Origin: Duganella margarita
GTDB lineage: Bacteria > Pseudomonadota > Gammaproteobacteria > Burkholderiales > Burkholderiaceae_D
Length of the DNA: 64,000 bases
Reading direction: 5' to 3'
NCBI RefSeq assembly: GCF_009857535.1
Contig: NZ_WWCS01000006.1
Span: 186,001-250,000 of the forward strand
Shown here: positions 27,014-35,740 of the stretch, piece after piece
Layout of the letters: every line of letters begins with the position of its first letter
Position numbering within the stretch: position 1 is the stretch's first letter
Notes under the pieces: model-generated
Databases searched by the model: none
Seen by the model: only the letters and a program-made list of their open reading frames with translations
Told to the model about the DNA's origin: nothing
Made by a program: the position numbers and the translations under genes

Positions 27014-28963
27014 ATGGTGAAGACAACCGTAGTCACGGCGCTGACCTGCGCCGCATCCCTGGCCGCTATCGGCACGCCGCTGGCAGCCCAATCCGCCGCC
27101 CAGCCACCCGCCGCGCTGAGCAGCCCGGACAATCACATCGCCGTCACCGTGAGCCAGACTGACGGCCGGCTGACGTATGCCATCGCGCGCGACGGCAAGC
27201 CAGTCCTTCTGAAGTCCGAGCTTGGCCTGCAACTGGCCGGCGCCGACCTGACCGACGACCTGACGCTGCTGGCCACCTCCACGCCGCACGCGGTCGAAGA
27301 CCACTACCAGATGGCCGTCGGCAAGCGCAAAGACATCACCTACCGCGCCAACGAACAAACCTGGTCGCTGCAGAACAAAAAACAGCAAAAAATCGACATC
27401 GTCTTCCGCGTATCGAACGACGGCGTAGCCTTCCGCTACATCGTCGCCGACACCTCGCTGCCGCTGAAAAAGCTGGTACAGGAACACACTACCTTCGCGC
27501 TGCCAGGCGGCGCCAAGGCCTGGCTGCAACCAATGGCCGTCGCCCAAACCGGCTGGAGCAACACCAATCCATCTTACGAAGAGCACTACCAGATGGAGAT
27601 CGCCGCCGGCACCAAAGCGCCGACGGAAGCCGGATGGGTATTCCCGGCATTGTTCAAGACCGGCGCCAACTGGGTAGCGATCTCCGAAGCCAATATGGAC
27701 GGCAGCTGGCAAGCCTCGCGCCTCGCGCAAGATTCAACCGGTGGCATATACAGCATCGGCAACCCGATGGCGGCCGAGGTCTATACCAACGGCGGCCTGA
27801 TGGCGGAAACGGAAGGCACGCTGACCTCCCCATGGCGCATCATTGCCCTCGGCCCGCTGGCCACCGTCACCAACTCCACGCTCGGCACCGACCTGGCCGC
27901 ACCCGCAGTTCCCTTTGACGCTGCGCGCGTCAAGCCTGGCCATGCTTCGTGGAGCTGGGGCATCCTTAAAGATGACGCTACCGTTTACGACGTACAGAAG
28001 AAGTTCATCGACTACGCGGCGGATATGAAATGGGACTACACGCTGATCGACGCCGACTGGGATCGCAAGATCGGCTACGACAAAGTCAAGCAGCTTGCGG
28101 ACTACGCCGCCACCAAAAATATCGGCCTTCTGCTGTGGTACAACTCATCCGGCGACTGGAATAAAACAGAGTACACGCCCAAGAGCCAGCTGCTGACGCA
28201 TGCGCAGCGCGTCAAGGAATTCAAACGTCTCAGTGAGATGGGCGTCAAGGGCGTCAAGATAGACTTCTTTGGCGGTGACGGCCAGTCGATGATTGCCTAC
28301 TACATCGACATCCTGCGCGACGCCGCCGATGCCGGCTTGCTGGTCAACTTCCACGGGGCGACGCTGCCGCGCGGCTGGAACCGCACCTGGCCCAACCTGA
28401 TGACCATGGAAGCAGTGCGCGGATTTGAGTTCACCAGCTTTGAACAGGCGGACGAAGACAAGATGCCATCGCACGCGGCCATGCTGCCGTTCGCGCGCAA
28501 CCTGTTCGACCCGATGGACTTCACGCCGGTGGTGTTTGGCGACATCCCCAAGATCAAGCGCGCCAGCAGCAACGGCTTTGAACTGGCGACATCGGTGCTG
28601 TACCTGTCCGGTATCCAGCATTTCGTCGAGATCCCCGAAGGCATGGCGACCGTGCCTGATTACGTCAAAACGTTCATGCAAAACCTGCCGCGCAGCTGGG
28701 ACGACAGCCGCCTGGTAGACGGCTATCCCGGCAAATACGCCGTTATCGCCCGGCGCGCCGGCGACACCTGGTACATCGCCGGCATCAACGGCGACGCCAC
28801 CGACAAAACGCTGACGCTGGACCTGTCCTTCATCGGCAACAAGCAGGGCGTCATCATCACCGATGGCGACGGCACGCGCAGTTTTAGCCAGCGCAGCATC
28901 GCTGCCGGCAAAAAAGTAGCAGTAACCATCAAGCCGCATGGCGGCTTTGTCATCCAACTATAA
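27014..28963 (+). CDS. Exported GH97 family glycosidase
   Basis: A 649-aa protein with signal peptide (VVTALTCAASLAAIGTPLAA). The N-terminal beta-super-sandwich is followed by a (beta/alpha)8 barrel: SWSWGILKDDATVYDVQKKF, YTLIDADWDRK, GVKIDFFGGDGQ, LVNFHGATLPRGW, NLMTMEAVRGFEF, and a C-terminal sheet. The Asp in KIDFFGGD is at the nucleophile position of the retaining branch. That branch includes alpha-galactosidases and also beta-L-arabinopyranosidases from Bacteroides arabinan loci; the second fits here. An 88-bp gap with a small CCGCG/CGCGG hairpin precedes it. Probably periplasmic. Confidence 0.88.
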   Translation: MVKTTVVTALTCAASLAAIGTPLAAQSAAQPPAALSSPDNHIAVTVSQTDGRLTYAIARDGKPVLLKSELGLQLAGADLTDDLTLLATSTPHAVEDHYQMAVGKRKDITYRANEQTWSLQNKKQQKIDIVFRVSNDGVAFRYIVADTSLPLKKLVQEHTTFALPGGAKAWLQPMAVAQTGWSNTNPSYEEHYQMEIAAGTKAPTEAGWVFPALFKTGANWVAISEANMDGSWQASRLAQDSTGGIYSIGNPMAAEVYTNGGLMAETEGTLTSPWRIIALGPLATVTNSTLGTDLAAPAVPFDAARVKPGHASWSWGILKDDATVYDVQKKFIDYAADMKWDYTLIDADWDRKIGYDKVKQLADYAATKNIGLLLWYNSSGDWNKTEYTPKSQLLTHAQRVKEFKRLSEMGVKGVKIDFFGGDGQSMIAYYIDILRDAADAGLLVNFHGATLPRGWNRTWPNLMTMEAVRGFEFTSFEQADEDKMPSHAAMLPFARNLFDPMDFTPVVFGDIPKIKRASSNGFELATSVLYLSGIQHFVEIPEGMATVPDYVKTFMQNLPRSWDDSRLVDGYPGKYAVIARRAGDTWYIAGINGDATDKTLTLDLSFIGNKQGVIITDGDGTRSFSQRSIAAGKKVAVTIKPHGGFVIQL

Positions 28964-28981
28964 AATCAAGGAGACTGAGAA

Positions 28982-30532
28982 ATGAACCCAATCCAACGTG
29001 GTGTACTCGCACTGTGCATGATGACCGCCGGTGGCGCATTCGCTGCCGATGCGGTCAGCCTGACCATCGACACCGGCAAGCCAGGCGCGGTGATTAACAA
29101 GGACGTCTACGGCCAGTTCGCAGAACACCTGGGCACCGGCATTTATGAAGGCCTGTGGGTCGGCCCAAAATCGAAGATCCCGAATACCAAGGGCTGGCGC
29201 AACGACGTGGTCGGCGCGCTGAAAGACATCCACGTGCCGCTGGTGCGCTGGCCGGGCGGCTGCTTTGCCGATGAATACCACTGGCGTGACGGCATCGGCG
29301 CGCGCGAGAAGCGTCCGGTCAAGGTCAATACCAACTGGGGCGGCGTGGACGAATCCAACGCCGTCGGCACGCACGAATTCTTCGACCTGGTGGAGATGCT
29401 GGGTGCGGACGCCTACGTCAACGGCAACCTGGGCACCGGCAGCGCGCAGGAAATGTCGGAGTGGGTGGAGTACATGACCTCCGACAGCAAGTCGACACTG
29501 GCCAATATGCGCCGCAAGAATGGCCACGACAAACCGTTCAAGGTCGCTTACTTCGCCGTCGGTAACGAGGCCTGGGGCTGCGGCGGCAATATGAGCGCGC
29601 AGTATTACTCGGATCTGTACAAGCAGGTCGAGACCTTCCTGCGCGCGCCTAAACAGTATCGTCCGAAGATCATCGCCAGCGGCGGCAACGACAATGACAT
29701 TACTTGGTCCGAGGTATTGAGCAAGGAACTGAAGAAGCAGACCGACGGCATCAGCTTCCACTACTACACCATCCCGACCGGCAAGTGGGAAGTAAAAGGC
29801 GCTTCGACCGGCTTCCAGGAAAACGAGTGGATCTCTACCTTGTCCAATACGATGCGCATGGAGACGCATATCCAGAAGAACACCGCCGCCATGGACAAGA
29901 ACGATCCGGAAAAGAAACTGGGCCTGTTTGTCGACGAGTGGGGCACCTGGTATGACGTGGAGAAGGGCACCAATCCTGGCTTCCTGTTCCAGCAAAATAC
30001 GCTGCGCGATGCGGTGGTCGCGGCGCTTAACTTCAACATCTTCCACGCCCACGCAGACCGCGTGCGGATGACGAATATCGCGCAGATGGTCAATGTGCTG
30101 CAGTCGATGATCATCACCGACAAGGATAAGATGCTGCTGACGCCAACCTACTACGCCTACCAGATGTACGTGCCGTTCCAGGGCGCGACTTCGCTGCCGA
30201 TCTCGTTGAAGGATAATCCTGACTACAGCGCCGGCGGTTTCAGGGTGCCTGAGATTAGCGCTTCGGCTGCGCGGGGTGCGGACGGCAAACTTTATGTGGC
30301 GCTGGTGAACACCAATCCGAACAAGCCTGCCGATGTGGCGCTGAATATTCCGGGCCAGACCGTCAAGTCGGTGAAGGGTAATCTGCTGACCGCGTCCGCC
30401 ATGGATACGCATAACACCTTCCAGTCGCCGAATGCGATCAAGCCTGTGGCGTTTAGCGCAGCAGCCGGCGCGGATGGCAAGCTGACGGTCAAGGTTCCGG
30501 CCAAGGCTGTCATCGTGGTAGCGGTGGAGTAA
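28982..30532 (+). CDS. Exported GH51 alpha-L-arabinofuranosidase
   Basis: A 516-aa retaining enzyme that removes terminal alpha-L-arabinofuranosyl groups. E196 in VGNEAWGCGG is the acid/base and E319 in VDEWGTWYD the nucleophile. RWPGGCFADEYHWRDGIG and NIFHAHADRV are further GH51 landmarks. Many GH51 enzymes are cytoplasmic, but this one has a clear signal peptide (MNPIQRGVLALCMMTAGGAFA), so it should act in the periplasm. AGGAGA lies upstream of the ATG. It is 18 bases after the GH97 stop and 4 before the next gene's start. Confidence 0.94.
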   Translation: MNPIQRGVLALCMMTAGGAFAADAVSLTIDTGKPGAVINKDVYGQFAEHLGTGIYEGLWVGPKSKIPNTKGWRNDVVGALKDIHVPLVRWPGGCFADEYHWRDGIGAREKRPVKVNTNWGGVDESNAVGTHEFFDLVEMLGADAYVNGNLGTGSAQEMSEWVEYMTSDSKSTLANMRRKNGHDKPFKVAYFAVGNEAWGCGGNMSAQYYSDLYKQVETFLRAPKQYRPKIIASGGNDNDITWSEVLSKELKKQTDGISFHYYTIPTGKWEVKGASTGFQENEWISTLSNTMRMETHIQKNTAAMDKNDPEKKLGLFVDEWGTWYDVEKGTNPGFLFQQNTLRDAVVAALNFNIFHAHADRVRMTNIAQMVNVLQSMIITDKDKMLLTPTYYAYQMYVPFQGATSLPISLKDNPDYSAGGFRVPEISASAARGADGKLYVALVNTNPNKPADVALNIPGQTVKSVKGNLLTASAMDTHNTFQSPNAIKPVAFSAAAGADGKLTVKVPAKAVIVVAVE

Positions 30533-30536
30533 GCAC

Positions 30537-32087
30537 GTGGACGACGCTAAAATCACGCGCCGCAAGGTGATTACGGCCGGCGGTGTGGCGCTGGTGCTGG
30601 CCGGCTGCGGCGGCGGGGGAGGCGGCAGCACCGTCGCCGCCACGCCGACGCCGACACCAACGCCCACTCCGGCCCCTACGCCAACGCCAGTGCCTACGCC
30701 GGCGCCGACGGTCATCACGTTCGCCGAAGCCTCGGTCCACGATCCGTCCGTCATCAAGGTGGATGGCACGTTCTACGTCTTCGGCTCGCACCTGGCTGCG
30801 GCCAAGTCGACGGACCTGATGAACTGGACCAAGATCGCCGACAACGTCACCGCGACCAACCCGCTGTTCAATAACGTGGTGACCGCGTTGGCCGACACTT
30901 TCGCCTGGGCGCAGGTCACCGACCTGTGGGCGCCGGACGTGGTCAAACTCGCCGACGGAAAGTTCTACCATTATTACTGCGCCTGCAAAGGCGACTCCCC
31001 GCGCTCGGCGCTGGGCGTCGCGGTGGCGGACAAGGTGGAAGGCCCGTATGTCAACAAGCAGATCCTGCTCAAGTCGGGCATGTGGGGCTTGCCGGGCGAG
31101 GACGGCGTGACCATCTACGACGCGCTGACCATGCCCAACGTGGTGGACCCGAATACCTTCTTCGACCAGGCCGGCAAGCTGTGGATGATCTACGGCTCTT
31201 ACTCTGGCGGCATCTTCATCCTGGAGATGGACACCACCACCGGTTTGCAGAAGCCGGGCCAGGGCTATGGCAAGCATCTGCTGGGCGGTAACCACGCCCG
31301 GATCGAAGGCGCCTATGTGCTGTATAGCCCGCAGTCGAAGTTCTACTACCTGTTCACGTCCTTTGGCGGGCTGGATGCGAACGGCGCATATAACATGCGC
31401 GTATCGCGGTCGCTGAATCCGGACGGTCCGTATGTGGACGCGAAGGGCAACGACATGGCCAACGTCAAGGCCAATCCGGCGCTGCCGCTGTTTGACGATG
31501 CGTCGATTGCGCCATATGGCCAGAAGATCATGGGGAACTACCAGTTCGCGCTGGCGGCCGGCGAGAGCGGAACGCCTCTGGGCTATGTGTCGCCGGGCCA
31601 TAACTCGGCTTACTATGAAGCGTCGACCGGCCAGCACTTCCTGATCTTCCATACGCGCTTCCCGAACCAGGGGGAGCTGCATCAGATCCGCGTGCATGAG
31701 ATGTTCATCAATGCCGATGGTTGGCCGGTGGTGGCGCCGTTCCGCTACGCGCCGTTCAGCAAGAATACGACCGCGCTGTCTGCGGTGGTGACGGCGGCCG
31801 ATGCGGTGGGCACGTACAAGATGGTCAACCACGGCAAGGATATTACGACGACAATCAAACAGTCTGCGACTGTTCTGCTGGCGTCGGACGGCACGGTCAC
31901 CGGCGCGGCGACGGGCACGTGGAAGCATGATGGCAATAACAAGGTCACGCTGACGCTTGGAACGACCGGTACTTTCTCTGGCGTGCTGTCGCGCCAGTGG
32001 AATACCAACGCCAGCGCGTTTGTGGTGACCTGGACGGCGCAATCGGTGGACGGCGTGTCCATCTGGGGCGCCCGGATCGGCAATTAA
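30537..32087 (+). CDS. GH43 endo-1,5-alpha-L-arabinanase lipoprotein with TP-rich linker
   Basis: A 516-aa protein starting at GTG with GGAG six to ten bases upstream. The N-terminus combines TRRK with a lipobox (LVLAGC) at residue 22, so it is a lipoprotein, perhaps Tat-exported. A glycine stretch and a Thr-Pro repeat linker (about residues 36-62) follow. The GH43 domain has SVHDPSVIK (base Asp), NVVDPNTFFD and NHARIEGAYVLY (acid Glu), typical of endo-arabinanases, with a C-terminal beta-barrel from about residue 415. Surface anchoring with a flexible stalk suits attack on polymeric arabinan. Confidence 0.9.
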   Translation: MDDAKITRRKVITAGGVALVLAGCGGGGGGSTVAATPTPTPTPTPAPTPTPVPTPAPTVITFAEASVHDPSVIKVDGTFYVFGSHLAAAKSTDLMNWTKIADNVTATNPLFNNVVTALADTFAWAQVTDLWAPDVVKLADGKFYHYYCACKGDSPRSALGVAVADKVEGPYVNKQILLKSGMWGLPGEDGVTIYDALTMPNVVDPNTFFDQAGKLWMIYGSYSGGIFILEMDTTTGLQKPGQGYGKHLLGGNHARIEGAYVLYSPQSKFYYLFTSFGGLDANGAYNMRVSRSLNPDGPYVDAKGNDMANVKANPALPLFDDASIAPYGQKIMGNYQFALAAGESGTPLGYVSPGHNSAYYEASTGQHFLIFHTRFPNQGELHQIRVHEMFINADGWPVVAPFRYAPFSKNTTALSAVVTAADAVGTYKMVNHGKDITTTIKQSATVLLASDGTVTGAATGTWKHDGNNKVTLTLGTTGTFSGVLSRQWNTNASAFVVTWTAQSVDGVSIWGARIGN

Positions 32088-32092
32088 CCCGC

Positions 32093-32172
32093 CGTCATTC
32101 CCGCGCAGGCGGGAATCCATAGAACGCTGGCCAGCTTGCGGCGTATGGGTTCCCGCTTTCGCGGGAACGACG
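32093..32172. repeat. Palindromic dRS3-like repeat pair, copy 4
   Basis: CGTCATTCCCGCGCAGGCGG onwards to CCATAGAACGC, then GTATGGGTTCCCGCTTTCGC ending GGAACGACGG. The left unit is an exact ATTCCC-N8-GGGAAT. Starts five bases after the stop of one GH43 gene and ends 15 bases before the next. Confidence 0.85.
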
Positions 32173-32187
32173 GTGAAAAGGATTTTT

Positions 32188-33204
32188 ATGATGAAGTATG
32201 TTTTATCGACGGTGGCGATGGCGTTGGCGGTCATGGGATGCTCGGCCAAGGAAGTCAGCGTGCATGATCCGGTGATGGCCAAGGAAGGCGATACTTATTA
32301 TGTGTTCAGCACAGGGCCGGGTATCACCTTTTACAGTTCGAAGGATATGAAGAACTGGACGCCGGAGGGCCGCGTGTTCAAGGGCCAGCCGGTGTGGGCG
32401 AAGAAGGCCGCGCCGACGTTTGACGACCATATCTGGGCGCCGGACATCCAATTCCATGACGGTCAATACTATTTGTATTACTCCGTTTCCGGCTTTGGCA
32501 AGAATACGTCCGGCATCGGCGTCACCGTTAATAAAACGTTGAATCCTCGTTCGCCTGACTACAAGTGGGTGGACAAGGGCATGGTGTTGCAGTCGGTGCC
32601 GGTGCGCGACGACTGGAACGCCATCGATCCGAATGTGATTGAGGATGGCAAGGGCAATGCGTGGATGTCGTTCGGTTCTTTCTGGAGCGGTCTGAAACTG
32701 GTCAAGCTGAATAAGGAGTGGACTGGCATCGCGGAGCCGCAGGAGTGGCACGCGATTGCCAGCCGCACCAGCGGCGAAGCGGCGGCCACCGAGAAGGCCG
32801 GGCCGGGCGAGATCGAGGCGCCGTTTATCTTCAAGAAGGGCGATTACTATTATCTATTTGTGTCGTTTGGGCTGTGCTGCAAGAAGGCTGACAGCACTTA
32901 CCATGTGATGGTCGGCCGCTCGAAGGAGGTGGCGGGGCCGTATCTGGACAAGAACGGCGTTGACATGATGAAGGGCGGCGGCACGCTGGTGATTGCTGGC
33001 GACAAGAACTGGAAGGGCTTGGGCCACAACAGTGCTTACACCATGGACGGCAAGGATTACCTGGTGCTGCATGCGTACGAGACTGCGGATAATTATCTGC
33101 AGAAGCTCAAGATCATGGAAATGAAGTTTGACGCCGCCGGCTGGCCGATGGTCGATCAGGCGGATTTGAACAAGTACCGCAGCAACCAGCTGCCGGCGAA
33201 ATAA
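32188..33204 (+). CDS. GH43 arabinan endo-1,5-alpha-L-arabinosidase, lipoprotein
   Basis: A 338-aa protein; ATG at 32188 has AAGGA six bases upstream. Signal with lipobox (LAVMGCS, Cys at about residue 19). GH43 residues: VHDPVMAKEGDTYYVF (base Asp), AIDPNVIED and GEIEAPFIFKKGDYYYL (acid Glu). SFGLCCKKADSTYHVMVGRS and LGHNS are characteristic of the GH43_5 endo-arabinanases. It would cut the alpha-1,5 backbone, complementing the larger GH43 just upstream. Its TAA shares one base with the next ATG (TAATG), so the GH127 gene is coupled to it. Confidence 0.9.
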   Translation: MMKYVLSTVAMALAVMGCSAKEVSVHDPVMAKEGDTYYVFSTGPGITFYSSKDMKNWTPEGRVFKGQPVWAKKAAPTFDDHIWAPDIQFHDGQYYLYYSVSGFGKNTSGIGVTVNKTLNPRSPDYKWVDKGMVLQSVPVRDDWNAIDPNVIEDGKGNAWMSFGSFWSGLKLVKLNKEWTGIAEPQEWHAIASRTSGEAAATEKAGPGEIEAPFIFKKGDYYYLFVSFGLCCKKADSTYHVMVGRSKEVAGPYLDKNGVDMMKGGGTLVIAGDKNWKGLGHNSAYTMDGKDYLVLHAYETADNYLQKLKIMEMKFDAAGWPMVDQADLNKYRSNQLPAK

Positions 33205-35630
33205 TGGCCGGCCCGCGTACGTCCTCCCGCCGCCGCGCGCTGAAGCTGGCCGCCGGCGCAGCTGCCTCGGTGGCGTCGCATGGCACGTTTGCCGCTGCGT
33301 CGCCGGCCGCGAGGTCTGCGGAGGCCACCGCGTCGCAGGTACCGGTCGCGCTGTTCCCGCTAAGCGCCGTGCGCCTTGGGCCGAGTCCTTTCCTGGAAGC
33401 GCAACGCACCGATTTGCACTACATCCTGTCGCTGGACGCGGACCGTCTGCTGGCGCCATTCCTGCGCGAAGCAGGCCTCCCGCTCAAGCAGCCGACCTAC
33501 GGCAACTGGGAATCCACCGGACTTGATGGCCACATGGGCGGCCATTACCTGTCGGCGCTCGCCTTGATGTACGCAGCCACCGGCGATGAAGAAGTCCTCA
33601 AGCGCCTGAACTACTTCGTTGCAGAACTCAAACGCTGCCAGCACGCCAATGGCGACGGCTACATCGGTGGCGTCCCCGGCGGCGCGTCCGCATGGCGCGA
33701 CATCGCACAAGGCAAACTGCAAGCCGATAACTTCTCGGTCAACGGCAAGTGGGTCCCGTGGTACAACCTCCACAAAACCTACGCCGGCCTGCGCGACGCC
33801 TATATCCACGCCAGCAGCCAGGATGCCCGAGCGATGCTGATCGCCCTGTGCGACTGGACACTGGAGCTGACCTCGCACCTGAGCGACGAACAAATGCAAT
33901 CCATGCTGCGCGCGGAACACGGCGGCATGAACGAAGTGCTGGCCGACGTCGCACAAATGACCGGCCAGCAGAAGTACATGGATCTGGCGATCCGCTTCTC
34001 CCATCAAGCCATCCTGCGTCCGCTGGAAGAAAACAAGGACCAGCTCACCGGCCTGCACGCCAACACGCAGATTCCGAAAGTGATCGGCTTCAAACGCATT
34101 GGCGACATCACCAGCCGCAAAGACTGGCAACAAGCCGCGGCCTTCTTCTGGCAGACCGTCCACGACCACCGCACCGTCGCCATCGGCGGCAACAGCGTCA
34201 AGGAGCACTTCCACGACGACAAAGACTTCGGCCCGATGATCGAAGAGGTGGAAGGCCCGGAGACCTGCAATACCTATAATATGCTCAAGCTCACCGAGCT
34301 GCTGTTCCTCGGCGATGCCAAAGGCAGCTACGCCGACTACTACGAGCGCGCGCTGTATAACCACATATTGTCGTCACAGCGGCCGGATAGCGGTGGCTTC
34401 GTTTACTTCACGCCGATGCGGCCGAACCACTACCGCGTCTATTCGCAGCCCCAAAAAGCCATGTGGTGCTGCGTCGGATCCGGGCTGGAAAGCCACGCCA
34501 AGTACGGAGAATTCATCTACGCCCATCGCGGCGATAACCTGTACGTCAACCTGTTCATCCCATCCACGCTAGATTGGCGCGAGCAGGGCGTGCAAATCCG
34601 CCAGGCCAACCGCTTCCCGGATGAAGACCGCAGCACCATCACCGTCAAGGGCAACAAGACCTTCACGCTGAAGTTGCGCTATCCGGAATGGGTGGAACAG
34701 GGCGCTTTGCGCATCACCGTCAACGGCAAGCCGGTGGCAGCCGCCATTGGCGCTGACCGTTATGTCAATGTGCGCCGGGCGTGGCGCGATGGCGACAAGG
34801 CCGAAATCCACCTGCCGATGACAACGCGGCTGGAGCAGATGCCCGACAAATCCGCTTACTACGCCGTATTGCACGGCCCTGTGGTGCTGGCTGCAAAAAC
34901 CAATCCCTTCCCCGGCGAGCAGCTGAATTACCTGGCTGATGACAGCCGAATGGGCCACATCGCCAACGGTCCCGTATGCCCGCTGGAGCAGGCGCCGGTG
35001 CTGGTCAGCGACAACGCGGCGTTTGCCAACCGCTTCCGTCCCGTCCCCGGCAGGCCCTTGACCTTTACCGCCCCGGGACTGGTGCAGTCGGTGGACGCCG
35101 GCCCGACCACCTTCGTGCCATTCTTCCGCGTGCACGATGCGCGCTATGTCGTCTACTGGCCGTATTCCACGCCGGGCGATCTTGCCCGGCGCCGCGCCAA
35201 GGCGGCAGAGGACGAAAAAGAGCGCCTGGCGCTGGATGCCCAAACCATCGATCAGGTGGCTCCGGGCGAACAACAGCCGGAGTCCGACCACTTCTTCAAG
35301 GCTGAAGGCGCCGACGCCGGCATCCACAAGGGCAAGCACTGGCGCCATGCGACCAGCTGGTTCAGCTACGACCTGACCGACAGGAAGGGCGAAGCCCGCA
35401 GCCTGCGGCTGACATATTCAAAACTGGATGCCGGACGCCGTTTCGATATCCTAGTCAACGGCCAGTTGCTGGCCGAAGTGCATCTCGACGCCAGCGCGAC
35501 ACAGGAGTTGTACACCCGCGACTACCCGATTCCCCCCGGCGCCGCGCAAGCTGGCAAGCTGGTAGTGAAGTTTGTCGCCCGTGATGGCTCGGTGGCCGGC
35601 GGACTGTACGGACTACGTTTGCTGCGCTGA
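33204..35630 (+). CDS. Exported GH127 beta-L-arabinofuranosidase
   Basis: An 808-aa protein with a Tat-type signal (SSRRRALKLAAGAAAS). The (alpha/alpha)6 domain shows GHMGGHYLSALALMYAATGD, PWYNLHKTYAGLRDAY and the zinc/nucleophile set EVEGPETCNTYNMLKL (about residue 350) and MWCCVGSGLESH (about residue 421). In the Bifidobacterium enzyme HypBA1 the equivalent Glu and three Cys form the Zn-thiolate site with Cys as nucleophile. Longer than HypBA1 by a C-terminal jelly-roll-like extension. The substrate class, beta-linked L-arabinofuranose, occurs on hydroxyproline-rich plant proteins and some arabinans. Confidence 0.93.
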   Translation: MAGPRTSSRRRALKLAAGAAASVASHGTFAAASPAARSAEATASQVPVALFPLSAVRLGPSPFLEAQRTDLHYILSLDADRLLAPFLREAGLPLKQPTYGNWESTGLDGHMGGHYLSALALMYAATGDEEVLKRLNYFVAELKRCQHANGDGYIGGVPGGASAWRDIAQGKLQADNFSVNGKWVPWYNLHKTYAGLRDAYIHASSQDARAMLIALCDWTLELTSHLSDEQMQSMLRAEHGGMNEVLADVAQMTGQQKYMDLAIRFSHQAILRPLEENKDQLTGLHANTQIPKVIGFKRIGDITSRKDWQQAAAFFWQTVHDHRTVAIGGNSVKEHFHDDKDFGPMIEEVEGPETCNTYNMLKLTELLFLGDAKGSYADYYERALYNHILSSQRPDSGGFVYFTPMRPNHYRVYSQPQKAMWCCVGSGLESHAKYGEFIYAHRGDNLYVNLFIPSTLDWREQGVQIRQANRFPDEDRSTITVKGNKTFTLKLRYPEWVEQGALRITVNGKPVAAAIGADRYVNVRRAWRDGDKAEIHLPMTTRLEQMPDKSAYYAVLHGPVVLAAKTNPFPGEQLNYLADDSRMGHIANGPVCPLEQAPVLVSDNAAFANRFRPVPGRPLTFTAPGLVQSVDAGPTTFVPFFRVHDARYVVYWPYSTPGDLARRRAKAAEDEKERLALDAQTIDQVAPGEQQPESDHFFKAEGADAGIHKGKHWRHATSWFSYDLTDRKGEARSLRLTYSKLDAGRRFDILVNGQLLAEVHLDASATQELYTRDYPIPPGAAQAGKLVVKFVARDGSVAGGLYGLRLLR

Positions 35631-35659
35631 CATACTAAAAAAGATATCGCAGAGTGTGA

Positions 35660-35681
35660 AAATATCATTGGATAGATATTT
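35660..35681. promoter_or_regulatory. Inverted repeat before the ABC transporter operon
   Basis: AAATATC (35660-35666) and GATATTT (35675-35681) form a perfect 7-bp inverted repeat with 8-base spacer in the AT-rich 110-bp gap between GH127 and the binding-protein gene. Position fits an operator for the transporter operon; no regulator is proven. Confidence 0.35.
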
Positions 35682-35740
35682 ATGTTTCTCATAGTATTGA
35701 TCCAAATAACAATATAAAAAAACTTATCAGGAGACTTGCC

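Noticed and set aside
30651-30720. Short-period repeat resembling a satellite or CRISPR
   Set aside because: It encodes the Thr-Pro linker of the GH43 lipoprotein in frame. No spacer structure exists, and no CRISPR array was seen anywhere in the window.
17961-32172. Inverted repeats as ends of an insertion sequence
   Set aside because: The repeat pairs enclose no transposase, and genes between copies form a coherent pathway; they are better explained as dispersed palindromic repeats.
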